Positions 47,455 to 58,894 are shown, numbered from the stretch's first letter. The stretch is DNA of 64,000 nt from Tenodera sinensis (GCA_030765045.1 CM060962.1:259362647-259426646), one strand, 5' to 3'. Numbers and translations are program-made. Notes: generated from the letters alone by a model not told the origin.

Positions 47455-48152
47455 CTTAGAAAAGGTAACTCAAAAACGAAAATTCAGTTAGAAACCGAAG
47501 TTGGTATTTAAGTTTAATGTCTTTCAAGGATGCGCCATGAAGATTTTGAAGAAAATTGCTCCAACCTAAACTACCCTTTACTTGGAAAATTTTTCGAAAA
47601 TTTTTATTTTCTTGAAAATGGCTGTAACGATTTTGCTTAAAATGCCATATGTTTAAGATATTTTTATGCCAAATTAAACGTATATCTTGAATTTTCAGGC
47701 TATAGCCTATGTAGTCCTGTTTACTCTGGATGACTTACGAATAACTCGTAAACTATAAGAGACAGACAAAGTCTTATCCTACAAAAACTGTAGATCTGGC
47801 TAAAACAAACAATTTATGTCGGAATAATTTTTTTTTGTAGAGTGAACCATTTGGGAGATATTCCTTGTTATTTGTGTCAGTTTCGGAAAACAAATTTTCG
47901 TGAAATACAGCATAATTGTGGATTTTTTATATGTTAAACGTGCAAAGAGAACGAACGGGATCTCAAACCTTTAACAGATGTGACTATTGCTCAAAGCCTA
48001 CTACATTCTAATATTCTCCTTACACCTACAAGGAAATAAGCAATAAGATAATCTCTGTAGATGTTTATCTCAAGTAAGATATAGGAATAAGAGTTTGTAA
48101 GAATGTTTAGTACAAGAGTAGAGAAAGTCATGTGAGTGCAACACATCAGAGT
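47455..48152 (+). repeat. REP-1 copy, from microsatellite site to distal end
   Basis: ggtaactcaaaaacgaaaat, gaagttggtatttaagttta, atgtctttcaaggatgcg, aaactaccctttacttgg, ggctgtaacgattttgctta, aataactcgtaaactataag, actgtagatctggctaaaac, gagaacgaacgggatctc, gactattgctcaaagcctac, cacctacaaggaaataagca and agagaaagtcatgtgagtgc with cacatcagag. It meets an inverted copy end to end at about 48155. Confidence 0.85.
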
Positions 48153-48164
48153 TCTTCGTTTTAC

Positions 48165-48843
48165 AGTGGAGTAGGTAAACAGATTTTAAAGAGCATGCCA
48201 CTGTGTGATGCCTTTCAAGTGGCATGCTCTTTGTATAACCATGGAAAAAACGGGATAACAACTTCCCATCTGTGAAACGTATAGGTATCGCTATTTTAAA
48301 ATTCAAACTAGCAACAAGATTTCACTGTCTGCTTAAAGGACTCCACGTATTTTATTTAGTAATTTATTATCTGCCTCTTAGAGTTTACCAAATATCTAAA
48401 AATTATTCAGATTAACAGGACTTAACAAGCTATTTCTAAAAAAGTCAAATACAATTTTATTTGTTGATTAAATATCTTAAACATACGGCGTTTTAATGAA
48501 AACCGTTAAGAGTCATTTTTGCGAAAAACAAAAATAACGAAAGTTCTTTCTCTTGGGTTGGGGGATTTTCCTGAAGCTCTTCCTATCCCATACTTGGGAG
48601 ATGCTGAACTTAAATTGCAAGTGACGTATTTAACCGACCTTTCGTTTTTGAGTTATGCTGTTCATAGACATTACGCCCGTCCGCACACACGCATACAGAT
48701 GACCTTTTTATTTTCTTTGGTGGGAGGCGTTTATGGGAATCTGAAAACGTGGATTTCCAGTGAAATTTTAGCATGGAATGTTTAGTCGGAATGCAAAACT
48801 TCATCTAGTTACAGCAGGGAAGTAATAGGGATATTAAAAATTG
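48165..48843 (-). repeat. REP-1 copy, inverted relative to its neighbour
   Basis: Plus-strand view: aacagattttaaagagcatg, ccactgtgtgatgcctttca, then after a diverged part tgattaaatatcttaaacat, ggcgttttaatgaaaaccg, taaccgacctttcgtttttg, agttatgctgttcatagac, a short CACACA site, ggatttccagtgaaatttt and the end atctagttacagcagggaag. A 15-bp inverted repeat lies at its distal end. Confidence 0.75.
48188..48232. repeat. Perfect 15-bp inverted repeat
   Basis: aaagagcatgccact (48188-48202) and agtggcatgctcttt (48218-48232), spacer 15 nt. The same region of other REP-1 copies reads aaagctggtcgctgtgtgat without the second arm, so the arm is private to this copy. Confidence 0.9.
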
Positions 48844-49413
48844 AAACTCTGGTAAACGATTGCACACCCCAAACATAAATACAAAAATACAACTCTGTAG
48901 CCTGAAAAATATTAAAAATTGAAATGTCACTTATAGATTCCGTTACCGAGCGCTCACAAAGAAATTATGGAAAGAGAACATCTGAATTTCAAGGCAAATC
49001 GTGTTTTATCAGAGATGAATGTACTGTAACATGTTCTTGGTAATGTAATGCAGGAGCTTACATGTGAGATTTGAAATAATCGTTATTTTTCCTTTAGAGC
49101 GTTTCTGTGGCTCTTAATGTAAGAAACAAGACACTAAAGCACTTAACATAGCTTAGTGTCATTTATCAGGTTTATGTTGCTGTAAAACTGAAGCTCGCTT
49201 GTGTGCCTGCCACATTAAAACCCAGAGTGTGGTGTCGGTTAATGTTCTCATTAACATTCCTGCCTTTCTGCAGCAAGTGTTGATATAATCTTTTCTTGTT
49301 TTCATTTATTCCTGGACTGAAATGTATTCATATTTGCGTCTCTTGCTTCTGCAACACTTCTGTTACGCACTTTATTACTGGTGTTTAATAGTACTATCTT
49401 TACTGCTTACCCA
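48844..49413. other. No recognisable feature (48844-49413)
   Basis: Spacer between two minus-strand REP-1 copies. I see nothing supported. Confidence 0.4.
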
Positions 49414-50043
49414 TTAAAAACTGACGAGTTCTCTCACATAGCTTTCTCTGCTCACTCGTGTACCAACTATCGTACAAATGCTTATTCTTCCATCTACAAT
49501 TCATCTTAATCGACATACATATTTTCTGAAATTGTTTTATTCCATATTTGCTTGTATATACAACGGTTTTAGGAGAATACAGTACAAGTAATAATCAAAA
49601 GCTTTAAGAGCAGGTCTCTATGTAATGACTTGCAAATTCTGTTCACTTTGGGTGCCAGAGTGTCGGGGAAAACTAATAACGACTTCCTATTTGAGGAATA
49701 TTTTGAAATTTCAGATCACTCACACAAACTGTGTGCTTTTACAAGATCTACATTATGTATAACCATCTCTTATAGCTTATCAATTATGCGAAGGTCATTC
49801 AGAATGAAGAGGACTTAACAAAATTTCAGACATACATTTCATTTTTCATGAAGATATGTTAAACATGTGGTATTTTAATTAAAGTTGTTAGAGCTATTTT
49901 TGACAGAATGAACATGTCCCAGAAATATTCGATGTAAACGGTAGTTTGCTTTGGGAGGATTTGCTTGAAAATCTTCCTTGGAAAATGTTGAACTTAAATA
50001 CCAAGTTTGGTTTATAACCAACTTTTTATTTTTGAGTTATGCT

Positions 50044-50136
<93 letters not shown>

Positions 50137-50319
50137 CACACACACAGACACACAGACACAGACACACAAAGGCGCGCGCGGCCTTTTTCTAAAAACGCTT
50201 TTCGTGAGTGGAGGGGGTCAGTGGACTGCAAAACACATATTTCCAATGAAATCTCGCCTTAGAATTTTAGAGTGAAATACAATGTGACGCAATACTTCCC
50301 CTACTAGTAGGGAAAGTAA
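49414..50319 (-). repeat. REP-1 copy, full length
   Basis: It runs from the distal end aaaaactgacgagttctctc through taagagcaggtctctatgta, tcctatttgaggaatattt, gttagagctatttttgac, ttaaataccaagtttggtt, tttttgagttatgctgta, (CA)n 50045-50168, ctaaaaacgcttttcg and catatttccaatgaaatc to the proximal palindrome tacttcccctactagtaggg. The palindrome (26 bp, tactt...aagta) is clearest in this copy. Confidence 0.85.
50045..50168 (+). repeat. (CA)n microsatellite inside REP-1
   Basis: About 55 CA units with cacgcaca and cacagaca interruptions, followed by a GCGCGCGC run. Confidence 0.97.
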
Positions 50320-50369
50320 AATGCGGAAGAAGTTTTGAATTCCCAGAACAATGACAACAACAAAAAGTA

Positions 50370-50540
50370 TCTTTGCCGATATTTCACTGGAAAAACGGTT
50401 TGAAGCTCGCCGACTTAAAAAAAACGCATTTTTATAAGAAGCCATATATGGTTGTATTGACAGAACGGAAAAAAAAAAAAAAAAAAAAAAGATAGTTGGT
50501 TAAATACGAAACAAGGGGCGATTAATGTAGAAAATCTCTA
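50370..50540 (+). repeat. REP-1 fragment, proximal part with A-run
   Basis: gatatttcactggaaaaac, gaagctcgccgacttaaaaa and cgcatttttataagaagcc match the proximal block. Then a run of about 21 A replaces the GT site, followed by gttggttaaatacg. Confidence 0.55.
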
Positions 50541-50631
50541 AAAAAAAAAATGTGACAGTTTATTTATTGTGTTAATTTCTCTAATATCCATTTTATCACT
50601 AGGCAAAACATTTATATTTTACATATGTTTA

Positions 50632-50945
50632 TGGAGGAAGTAGGTATCGTGTCTACTCCAGATACAGATATCTCGCCGCAATTAAACGTTTTGTAACTTC
50701 CTGAATCGAAAGAAAGCATTTTATAAAAAGGTAGAGGTGTGTATCTCTGTGTGATACGTAGTGTTAGCGTAACTAACAACGAAAATGTGGTTAAATAAAT
50801 AATAAGTTTTTAATTTTAATGTCTCCCAAGGATGCGACATGATGATTTTCAGAAAACTTCTTCCCAGACTAAACTTTAAAAGAAAATTGTTTCAAAAGGT
50901 TTTTGCGTTCTCAAAAATGGCTAAAGATTTTGATTAAATGTCACA
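50632..50945 (+). repeat. REP-1 copy, proximal third
   Basis: aagtaggtatcgtgtctact, agatatctcgccgcaatt, agcattttataaaaaggtag, tgtgtatctctgtgtgat, aacaacgaaaatgtggtta, cccaaggatgcgacatgatg and aaaaatggctaaagatttt. It is truncated just after the tggct...gattttgatta block. Confidence 0.65.
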
Positions 50946-51479
50946 GAAGCGAGGCGTGCATGTATGATCCACTGTTGCCACTGGAAACACCATGGAATCA
51001 TGAATAATGTTAGAGTGTCAAATAATTCTGGGAAATGACAGTTTGTAAGGCTTAACTCTCGTCACCATACAGTGCTCCCCTGAATCACTGTGATAGTTCG
51101 CCACTGCACTGGTCTTGTTCCGTTTCCACATAATTTCAGTGGACACGTTAGAAATGAGACCGGACTGCTATAGGAATGGGTGAGATGGGAAATCCGGAAA
51201 TATCTTAGAACGGATTCTCTTTGCCTTGCTGTTGCCATTCTTAGTTTTGGACACATGCAAAGCTTTTGTTGGATGAAAGAAAGCGCGCTAAATACTCCGC
51301 CCTTCTACAGTTGTCTGTTCTCCCAATATAGGGAGGGGATGTTCCCGTCACTTTTTCTGTGGAAAGTGTACCTACCTCAAAGGAAGCCCTTTAGAAATTG
51401 TCTAATAGCTAGTTACCTCGAGTGCTGTTTTGTAGGTGAACGTGAATAATTAATTATTGTGACGTAATAAGATAAGGAC
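50946..51479. other. No gene recognised (50946-51479)
   Basis: A less AT-rich stretch with overlapping short frames on both strands (51062-51449). None has a recognisable motif. Confidence 0.35.
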
Positions 51480-51800
51480 CGCCTCCGTAGCGCAGTTGGT
51501 AGCGCGCCTGCCTCTGTCGCGAGTACCCGGGTTCGATCCCCGGTACCAGCATGGGGATTTTATTCCCTCTGACAGGTCTGCCACGAGGTGCACTCAGCCT
51601 CGTTAGTTCCCAGGGGGACCAACTGAGGAGCTACTTGATGGAAAAGTAGTGGCCCCAGGTCGTGAAGACCGCCTAACTGGACGGGAGGAATCGGGACGCT
51701 GACCACGTACCACCCTTCAGTAATGCACCCCACCAAGACCGAGGTGGAGGACGCAGCGGCTGGGAGGTAAGGCTTGGCTCTTTATGAGCTAGTGCAGGGG
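51480..51800 (+). mobile_element. SINE family B copy
   Basis: The head cgcctccgtagcgcagttgg, then acccgggttcgatccccgg, is an excellent A/B box pair. The body (tggggattttattccctctg, gaggtgcactcagcctcg, actgaggagctacttgatgg) matches 11846-12056. It continues with taccacccttcagtaatgc and a GC-rich end near 51780. The anticodon region does not fold as a tRNA. Confidence 0.8.
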
Positions 51801-51954
51801 CTTAATTTAGTTTTTAGATAAGATATAAGTGCTAAATGATGATTTCGCAAAATGCTTTAGCAGTTCGAGAATGTAATTGTGTAATTGAAGGCTTATTTAG
51901 ACTGCCATAGGTAGTCTGTGGTCTAAAGGGTAGACCATAAATAAGACATCATTA
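51801..51954. other. Spacer before the hAT remnant
   Basis: AT-rich. No recognisable terminal inverted repeat was found here. Confidence 0.35.
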
Positions 51955-52500
51955 AACAAGGTACGCCTACTCCTACACTCACAAGTGTGGTCTAAGAATC
52001 AAAAAGGTAGTAAGACGATTCAAACATTGTAGGGACGGGAAGCTTAGTTGGTTATATGGATGCTTAAAAACAAATAGGCTTTATTGCTGGCCACGTCTTT
52101 TGTTTTCCTCCGAGAAAAAGACCGTGGAATGGAGATGGAGTACATAACTTGGATAGCTTAAGGACATTGAAAAGCAGGCAAGAGGTATCTTCTGCACACG
52201 TAAGAGGTATTGCAGACTTTGTTAAATTTGGAAAAATTCGCATTGAATTTGTTCTTAGCGAAGCTTATAAAACGAGCAAAGAGGAACACAATGAAAAGAT
52301 AAAACACAGCAGATATATAATACGGTATTTAATTGAATGAGTGTGCCATTTGGCAAAGCAAGAGCTCGCATTTCATGGCAGGGACGATGGAGAGCACTCT
52401 GAAAACCGAGGAAATTATAAAGAAGTTCTTGCGGTATTTGCAAAAAATGATAACACATTTCGTCATCATTTAGAAAATTCAACTGTCTTCTCGGGAGTGT
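51955..52500 (+). pseudogene. TTF-finger/DUF4371 hAT-type transposase, N-terminal remnant
   Basis: Plus-strand frames read HCRDGKLSWLYGCLKTNRLY, then CWPRLLFSSEKKTVEW, as in the TTF-type zinc finger (C...SWL.G...N.LYCWPCLLF). They continue FGKIRIEFVLSEAYKTSKEE; HNEKIKHSRYIIRYLIE; a TGA at 52338-52340 where relatives have Cys; and HLAKQELAFHGRDDG, NRGNYKEVLAVFAKND, HLENSTVFSGVSN. This is the start of the DUF4371 region of ZMYM/hAT-type transposases. The second half shares one frame, except for the nonsense codon. The (TTA)n tract begins at the point where the protein should continue, and the catalytic and dimerisation parts are absent. Confidence 0.8.
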
Positions 52501-52506
52501 CCAATG

Positions 52507-52771
<265 letters not shown>

Positions 52772-52849
52772 GTTTATGGTGGTCATAATAATGATAAAGG
52801 CATCAACAGTATTGACGTCAAAGGTACATTATTGGAAACAGGTAAATAC

Positions 52850-53000
52850 CACGGGTCGACACTTAAATGGCATATGTTTAACATATTTTTAATTGAAATG
52901 AAATGCACCTAAGTCTTGTATATTCTGGGAATAACGTCTTAATGTTAAGTGACTTTTATATAACTGGTAAACCGTGGTTAACCATGGAGATGTTCGTTGC
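52850..53000 (+). repeat. REP-1 fragment (middle block)
   Basis: catatgtttaacatattttt, attctgggaataacgtctt and gtgacttttatataactgg, then taaaccgtgg, match the middle of REP-1. Confidence 0.6.
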
Positions 53001-53344
53001 TAGCGTTACGAATTTCTTATTTTCTAATTTTTTTCCGTTGAATGGGAACATGGTTATTTTTCTACTGGCCACCCATAGAGTGGAATGCGTTTCTTTCTGG
53101 CTTCACTTTTGGCCTTCGGTTGTACAGGGCCATTTGTTCATCAGGTTATCATATTTAGCGTTTGCTTTGATAAATAATTATTGGTTTTAACGGGAGGAAA
53201 GGCTTCCTGCCCATGTTTACTTAAATTAGTTGACCGTTTCAAAACATTTTAATGGGTTTTGTGTTCAATTTTTCTTTCTCTTAGTTTAAATTCTCTTTTG
53301 GAATATTGAGTAATGTATTGGTTGGACATTATGTGCTATAACCG
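53001..53344. other. No recognisable feature (53001-53344)
   Basis: It separates two REP-1 fragments and may be a decayed part of the same copy. Nothing further is seen. Confidence 0.35.
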
Positions 53345-53565
53345 GATATGTAGGTCATATTGGACGGCAAATGAATGAGATGGGTGAAATGATGCCTCAG
53401 TGAGCCCGGAGCCCTTAGAAGCTTAGAGTCATCGCACATTCACCTTCTCAGGTTAAGAGTAAACCTCGAAAAGAAAACCATACCGGGTAGCTTACCCTGA
53501 CCAACATTCGAACTGAGTCCTCTCGAATATGAGGCAGATACGCTACCCCTAACGCTACCCACTAT
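53345..53565 (-). mobile_element. SINE family C copy
   Basis: The minus strand reads gtgggtagcgttaggggtag, gcgtatctgcctcatattcg and ctcagttcgaatgttgg (B box), then gaggtttactcttaacctg, gagaaggtgaatgtgcgat, gcatcatttcacccatctc and attcatttgccgtccaatat. The body matches 40231-40470. It lies between two REP-1 pieces in the same orientation, so it is probably inserted in that copy. Confidence 0.75.
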
Positions 53566-53770
53566 TGTTCTAACCTACTGTATTCCTCGATGCTCATTGT
53601 ATCTACAAGGTAATTCATAATAAAACCACATCTGCAAATTTTGATCTGGATTAATATGAAGTAGAAAAAGTGCAGTAGGCGAAGAATTTTTAGAGAGAAT
53701 AGTTTGTTGGAAAATGGGTAAGGAAATTCATGTGAATTTAGTGCATCGGATTTTAATAATTGTGTTGCAT
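53566..53770 (+). repeat. REP-1 fragment (distal end)
   Basis: taacctactgtattcctcg, atctacaaggtaattcataa, aataaaaccacatctgcaaa, attaatatgaagtagaaaaa and gaaattcatgtgaatttagt, then gcatcggatttt, match the distal terminus. Confidence 0.65.
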
Positions 53771-54179
53771 CTGCCGTTATGTACTGTAAATTCCATACCA
53801 GTTTAAAGCAAAAGCATCATAAGCCTTAAACATTTTTGAATACTGTTGAAGTTCAGCACAAGTTTTAGTGGATGGTTTGCTCTACAAATGGATACTACTG
53901 TTAAGATGTGCTCATGCTATGCAGTTTCATTCTTTGCAAAAACATGCGTTTGTATTTTTTCTTATAAATGGACATTTTTCACAGAAGATTCTAAAAACAG
54001 GGACATCAAATTTTATTACGATAAAAACAACCTTCAAGTACCGCTGTGTATCTCTTTTAATGTTAAAAACATGGTTGGCTATTTTTGAACCAAAATAAAT
54101 ATAGATAAATTTTAATCAACAAGTGGTATAATTAATAAAACAATGCTATAGTTTTGCTAAATATACTTACTGAGCAAAA
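53771..54179. other. No gene recognised (53771-54179)
   Basis: Overlapping frames at 53846-54098 show no motif. A ~30-bp word (atgcagtttcattctttgca...aacatgc) recurs in similar form at 61387-61416. Confidence 0.35.
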
Positions 54180-54187
54180 GTGATCAG

Positions 54188-56216
54188 TAGGGAGCGGATT
54201 TTTATGTGCTAAAAACTGTAAAATATTTTATTTTTTATGTAGGAAAAATATGTAAATATGCATAAAAATGCAAAAATATTTTGTTTCAATACTACACAAC
54301 TACAAATACTTATGCTAAAAATCGCTCACCAATCATGCTGAGGCAGTGCTGGATTGAAACAGCTCGCTGTTGCAGTGAACCGATAACACTTTCTCCAAGT
54401 TTTCCATCACAAACCGATTTTGGTTGTCTCGAATCAATGCAAGATACCGCGAGAAAGACCTTTCAACATCACTTGCATATTTCATCAAAGGAATGTCACT
54501 TGCACACACATTTTCAATTTCATCGTCTACTTCCCCTTCCCAAAACCTTGGCAATTTTACACATAGTATGAAATTCACCATTTTTTTCGATCACACTTTT
54601 AAATTTCTGTTTAATAGCTTCCACTTTTGGACCTTCGAGTGAATTAATTTTTTTTCAAGGTTATACATTTCATTAACTGTTTCAGTTAACAAGCTGGTTG
54701 ATGTTTCTAGTTTTTTTTATAGAAAGAAACAAGAAACTCAAATTTGCAGATATGTAAGACAATTCATTTTTCAATGTAATGTCGTTGAGTAAGTTCTGAA
54801 GAGTTGCAATTGAAGAAGCGTCATCCTTATATAGTTCATCAATCACTGAATAAAAATTTTCAAAATTATTTGCATAATACGCAGCTTCTTCCAACCATGT
54901 CACCCAACGAGTAAGTATGGGTCTAGGTGGAAGTGCAAGATCTGGAATTTTTATTCTGAATAAATCAATTCTTATTGGCGCTTTCACAAACACCTTTTGC
55001 CATTTGAGATCAATTTATCCACTTTAGGATACAATGTGTGTATCTGCTCACATACTCTGTGTAAACCATGTACTATACAGTTACGTGTATCACGTGTGGG
55101 AAGCTAACAGAAAGACCTTCGGCTGCTTTCTTCATATATGGAGCAGCATCTGTGAGTAAGAGTAAAACACTATCAAATTTCACCCCATTCAGCCATTACA
55201 ACTGAAGAGATTCATTAAATATGCGAGCTATTGTTACATGATTCGATGCTGATATTTCTTTACATGCTAACAGAAAACACCACTTGCAAGCTATTTCATT
55301 ATTTTCTAGCACACCTACCACATTTCCCACTTTCCTACCACTAGAGTCGGGTAATTCATCAATGCTTATCCATGTCTTTTTATTTTCACATTCTGCTCTG
55401 ATTTTTCTTAGAATTTCTTCGTAACAGGGAGACACATACAGTTTTCTTAATGTTGATTCTTCTGGTGTTTGAAACTTTGTGTATTTTGTAAGAAAATTTC
55501 TGAGATCTGGACTTTTCAATTTGTATATAGGAATATCACACGAAAGAAAAGTTTTGCATAAATCTGCATAATATTCGGAACATTTTGAAACTAGAGTATG
55601 TGAAGTCTCTGAAGAGGAAGCTGCTTCACCTAAAAGAACTTCTCTAGAACTTGTATGTGAAGCGGCAATTCTATGTTTATTACCTGCTAAGTGCAGCAAG
55701 ACTTGTGATCGCTGGTCTGCATTTACTGCTTTCCCAAATTTTTGGCAGGATAGAATTCTTTCATCACTTGTAAAGATGCCATTGAATTCAGCAACATATT
55801 GCTGCAAACGAGAGCGAACACTCGACTTTACTTTCGGCATTATATCACAAATCACTTCACTTCAGAGCCCGTACTGTATAAACGCTCTGCTTTACAAGAC
55901 GCTGGCAGTAATTGAAGACTGTTGCGTACCTTGCGTCAGTCGTCCACATCTTAAAATAAGGGATTCCCCTTTCAGATAGCGAGGCAGCACGTGTAGTGGA
56001 TGTCATTCACTACGCAGCACGTTTACGAATGAAGTTCATTCAAATTGTGTTATAATACGGACGACATTTTTTGTTAAATTTAAAAATTATCACAAAGAAA
56101 AGGGACAAAATATGTGTTTTTAGCACAAAAGTGCCAAATTATGTGTTTTTAGCAAAATTACTTAAAATATTTATTTACATAAAAATATATTTATTTACAT
56201 AAAAATCCGCTCCCTG
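54188..56216 (-). mobile_element. Complete hAT transposon, 2.03 kb, decayed transposase
   Basis: The 8-bp direct repeat gtgatcag lies at 54180-54187 and again at 56217-56224, fitting the nTnnnnAn target consensus of hAT elements. The left end is tagggagcggatttttatg and the right end (inverted) is cagggagcggatttttatg: 18 of 19 bases match, with the CAGGG/TAGGG start usual in this superfamily. Subterminal repeats include cataaaaat near both ends and repeated tgtgtttttagca words at the right. Inside is one transposase pseudogene on the minus strand. All structural parts are present, so this was a full-length copy that later lost coding capacity. Confidence 0.95.
54360..55840 (-). pseudogene. hAT transposase pseudogene (CGGBP1-like N-terminus)
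   Basis: The probable start at 55840 gives MPKVKSSVRSRLQQYV and then a C...C...H zinc-finger-like region (LSCQKFGKAVNADQRSQVLL, HLAGNKH). The first long block ends NESLQL with an in-frame TAA at 55196-55198, after which the same frame resumes (WLNGVKFDSVLLLLTDAAPY). A frame change near 55079 leads to VHGLHRVCEQIHTLYPKVD. Another near 54995 leads to LALPPRPILTRWVTWLEEAA. A third near 54540 leads to the C-terminal hAT dimerisation region (PLMKYASDVERSFSRYLAL, VMENLEKVLSVHCN). At least four lesions are visible. The finger resembles the CGGBP1 family, known from vertebrates as hAT-derived; that link is from memory. The normal product would be a nuclear DNA cut-and-paste transposase of about 490 residues. 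Confidence 0.9.
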
Positions 56217-56349
56217 GTGATCAGTGAAATTAGCAGGATTGTATATACTCTCTGTAAAAACTGTTCAGTCTTATATCTTAATTGATTTGAGATAATGGAT
56301 TATTACTTTAGAAAATTCTTCCAAGAATGCATCACAGATCCGTCCCACC

Positions 56350-56364
56350 CAAATTATCCTTTAT

Positions 56365-56401
<37 letters not shown>

Positions 56402-57165
56402 CCACCACCACCATGATCATCATCATATCATTATCATCTTCACTCCATGGGTTAGACACATTGTCTGTTCCGTTTCTGACAGTAAATCTCTCCATCTTTT
56501 CTGCCTCTTGCCCACGTCTCTTCTACCTGTTTGTTTATAGTTTAGAGCTGTTTTCAGAAGTCTATCAGAATCTGTCCTCTCCACATTTAACAGCCAATTA
56601 TATCTATTGTGCAGTATTTCTTTATTTATAGATTTCACTTTCAGCTATGTTCTTATTACATCATTAAGTGGTCTAGTTTTGCACATCCTTTAGTTCTTCT
56701 CAAAAATTCCATTACAGATCCTTGTATTTTACTTTCCATCTTCTTTGTTACAACTCAGGCTTCACATCCATATAAAAGCACTGGCTTTGCCATTGTTCTG
56801 CAAAATTTAATCCTTGTATCCTTTCTTGTCTCATTTCTTAAAGTGTTGTATAATCTTCCACATATAGCTTGAAATCTTGATAGCTTTAGATGTATATCCC
56901 TTTTTTCTGTGAGCTTATTTCACGACCAAGGTGTGTGAAACTTAAGACCTGTTCTAAAGATTGATCATCTAAAACAATTTTAGATATTATGTGTTGTTTA
57001 CCCCAAAAAGCCATTATTATCTTTGTTTTTATTTTATAAATGTTAAAATTATACTCCTTACATATTAAGCTTAATTCATATACAGCACGTTGTAAATCAT
57101 CTTCACTTTTCTGTATTAATACTACATCGTGTGTATATAATGAAATGCAGATTGTTGATTATTAT
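56350..57165 (-). pseudogene. LINE 3' end: RT C-terminus with (ATG)n tail
   Basis: Minus-strand reading begins with a degraded catalytic box (YTHDVVLI for YADDVVLI, near 57130) followed by QKSEDDLQRAVYELSLIC. It continues NFNIYKIKTKIMAFWGKQHI and VLDDQSLEQVLSFTHLG, then the terminal WLLNVERTDSDRLLKTALNY, GRRDVGKRQKRWRDLL (56638-56423). This order, from RT palm to the WL.HV.RM...GRRD.GRP.KRW end, is typical of a widespread insect non-LTR group. It ends in (ATG)n on the minus strand, a usual LINE tail. Several frames and stops show decay. Confidence 0.75.
56366..56435 (+). repeat. (CAT)n microsatellite, LINE tail
   Basis: About 11 CAT units, then (CAC)5 and further ATC words. It lies at the 3' end of the minus-strand LINE, so it is probably its tail. 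The poly-His frame across it is not a gene. Confidence 0.9.
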
Positions 57166-57184
57166 CATTATAATTATTTTTGTT

Positions 57185-57712
57185 CTTGTTAAACATGGGA
57201 AAGTATTTTGATTAATATAACATGTTTAAGATATTTTCATGACAAGTAAAATGTGTATCTTAAATTTTCTGAGAATATCCGGTTGACTCGCCTTCATTCT
57301 CAATTATCTTTTGAGCTGATAAATCGCTAGAGATAGAGAAAATCTTCCTACAGAAATAATATATTTGTATATCTCGTTAAACTAAAAAAATTGTCAAAAT
57401 ATTTGGTGGAGCTATTTAGGGCGCATTCTTTATTATTTCTATAAATTTCACACGCTTATGCATATTTCAAAGGCAAGTCGCTATTCCTTGTTTCTTCGTT
57501 GTTATTCAAAGAGCATGGAACTTCAAAGCCATCACATGGCGACTGGCGTATTAAAGATCTGGCTGTCTCTTTAGCCTACTCTGTAATTCTTGCAACTATA
57601 ACGAATGTATAAATGTGTAATGAAGTGCATCTCAATTGTGAAGAAGTAGATAGTTTGTGGTCGAGTGAATAGAGAAAGTCATGTGAATGCAGCACATCAG
57701 ATTTGTCATTCT
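57185..57712 (+). repeat. REP-1 copy, distal two thirds
   Basis: gattaatataacatgtttaa, gatattttcatgacaagtaa, gagctgataaatcgctagag, gtatatctcgttaaac, gaacttcaaagccatcacat, gcgactggcgtatt, tgaagtgcatctcaattgt and agagaaagtcatgtgaatgc with cacatcagattt. It has a proper distal terminus; the proximal third is absent. Confidence 0.75.
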
Positions 57713-58894
57713 GTGCTTTAAACGGGTAGTGGATTTATTTTGGATGGAATACTATATCTATGTTCTCTACCTACTTAATAGAGGTAGAAACTAAACATTA
57801 ATAACACTTTCAGTGTATAAGGATTAACGTTTCACGGCTCTATGCAAGTGATATAGGGTCATCCATTGTGCAGATCCCCTCTTATGCCAACACCTTTGTT
57901 ACCGATATAACCACAGGGATTGCCAACCTAAAAACGTCAAATACGACACGTTGCAGTGGCTTAATTCTCCTGGCAGCGGGTAGACGGTGGTGAGAGAGCT
58001 AACCTGTGGGCAGAATCTGATACAATAGCTTCTAGCTATACCTTCGAGTGACGACATGCTCTTGCTATGTTAAAAAGTAGAAACGCCATAATCGGGACTC
58101 GAACAACGCACGTGAGGGGTTTCGATCCATCCAGCTGCCGTGGTGCATGAGCTGCGTACCCCTAAACACTCATGGTATATCTAGCACTGCCAGAAGTACT
58201 TCGAGTCCAACATGTGAGCCCCTCTTGGAATGGAGTTGCTTTGATTGGGTTAGACTCCGTGTAGCAGTGTTTCTCGTAATCCATGAGAGATTAGGTACGT
58301 CTGCGATGTACAGGTGGAGATGAGGCACTTCAATGTTCTCTATCAGAATGGAGAGTTGGGAGTTAGCGCACAAGATAGTTGTAGAACCTACCGAGGTTCT
58401 TCGGTGTCGACGCGCGTAAGTGGCGTATTCACTTTCGTTCTTGCATAAGCGGGATGGGGTGGCTTTCTGGAAACCGTATACCGCCTAAATAGAAAGCCCC
58501 ACAGAGAGGAAAATCGTCGTTTGGCGCTGTTTCGTAGTTGAAGGAGGGAAGATTAGGCTCTGGCTAGCCGGTGGATCTTGGATTCAATACTTGCCCATGG
58601 ACACTTTAACCGCACGGTGACACAAATATGCTTCCAGCTCTGGTCGTAGCATTGAACCTATCGAGTATGATTCAACTTTTCAAATTACTGAGTACACATG
58701 AAGAGTGTGAAAGAACAATTACCAAAAACTTTATTTCGCCATGCTTGTTTTGAGGGTAATCCGTACTCTGCTGGAACGTGGACTTTTTGTGCTCAGCAAC
58801 TTTTCGTTTAGTTCTAGATTGTGCGCCTAGCGTATTGTGCATTTCACCTAATATTTAGTAGCTCTGATAATACAATGAATGCCTCAGGCATTAG
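57713..58894. other. No gene recognised (57713-58894)
   Basis: A possible SINE head on the minus strand is listed separately (58087-58165). The rest (58380-58640 is less AT-rich) shows no recognisable coding or repeat feature. Confidence 0.35.
58087..58165 (-). mobile_element. Possible tRNA-derived SINE head
   Basis: The minus strand has ggggtacgcagctcatgcac and later cgttgttcgagtcccgatta, the latter with a good B box (gttcgagtccc). No family partner was found in the window. Confidence 0.4.

Noticed and set aside
56295..56540. Poly-His open frame
   Set aside because: (CAT)n tail of the minus-strand LINE.
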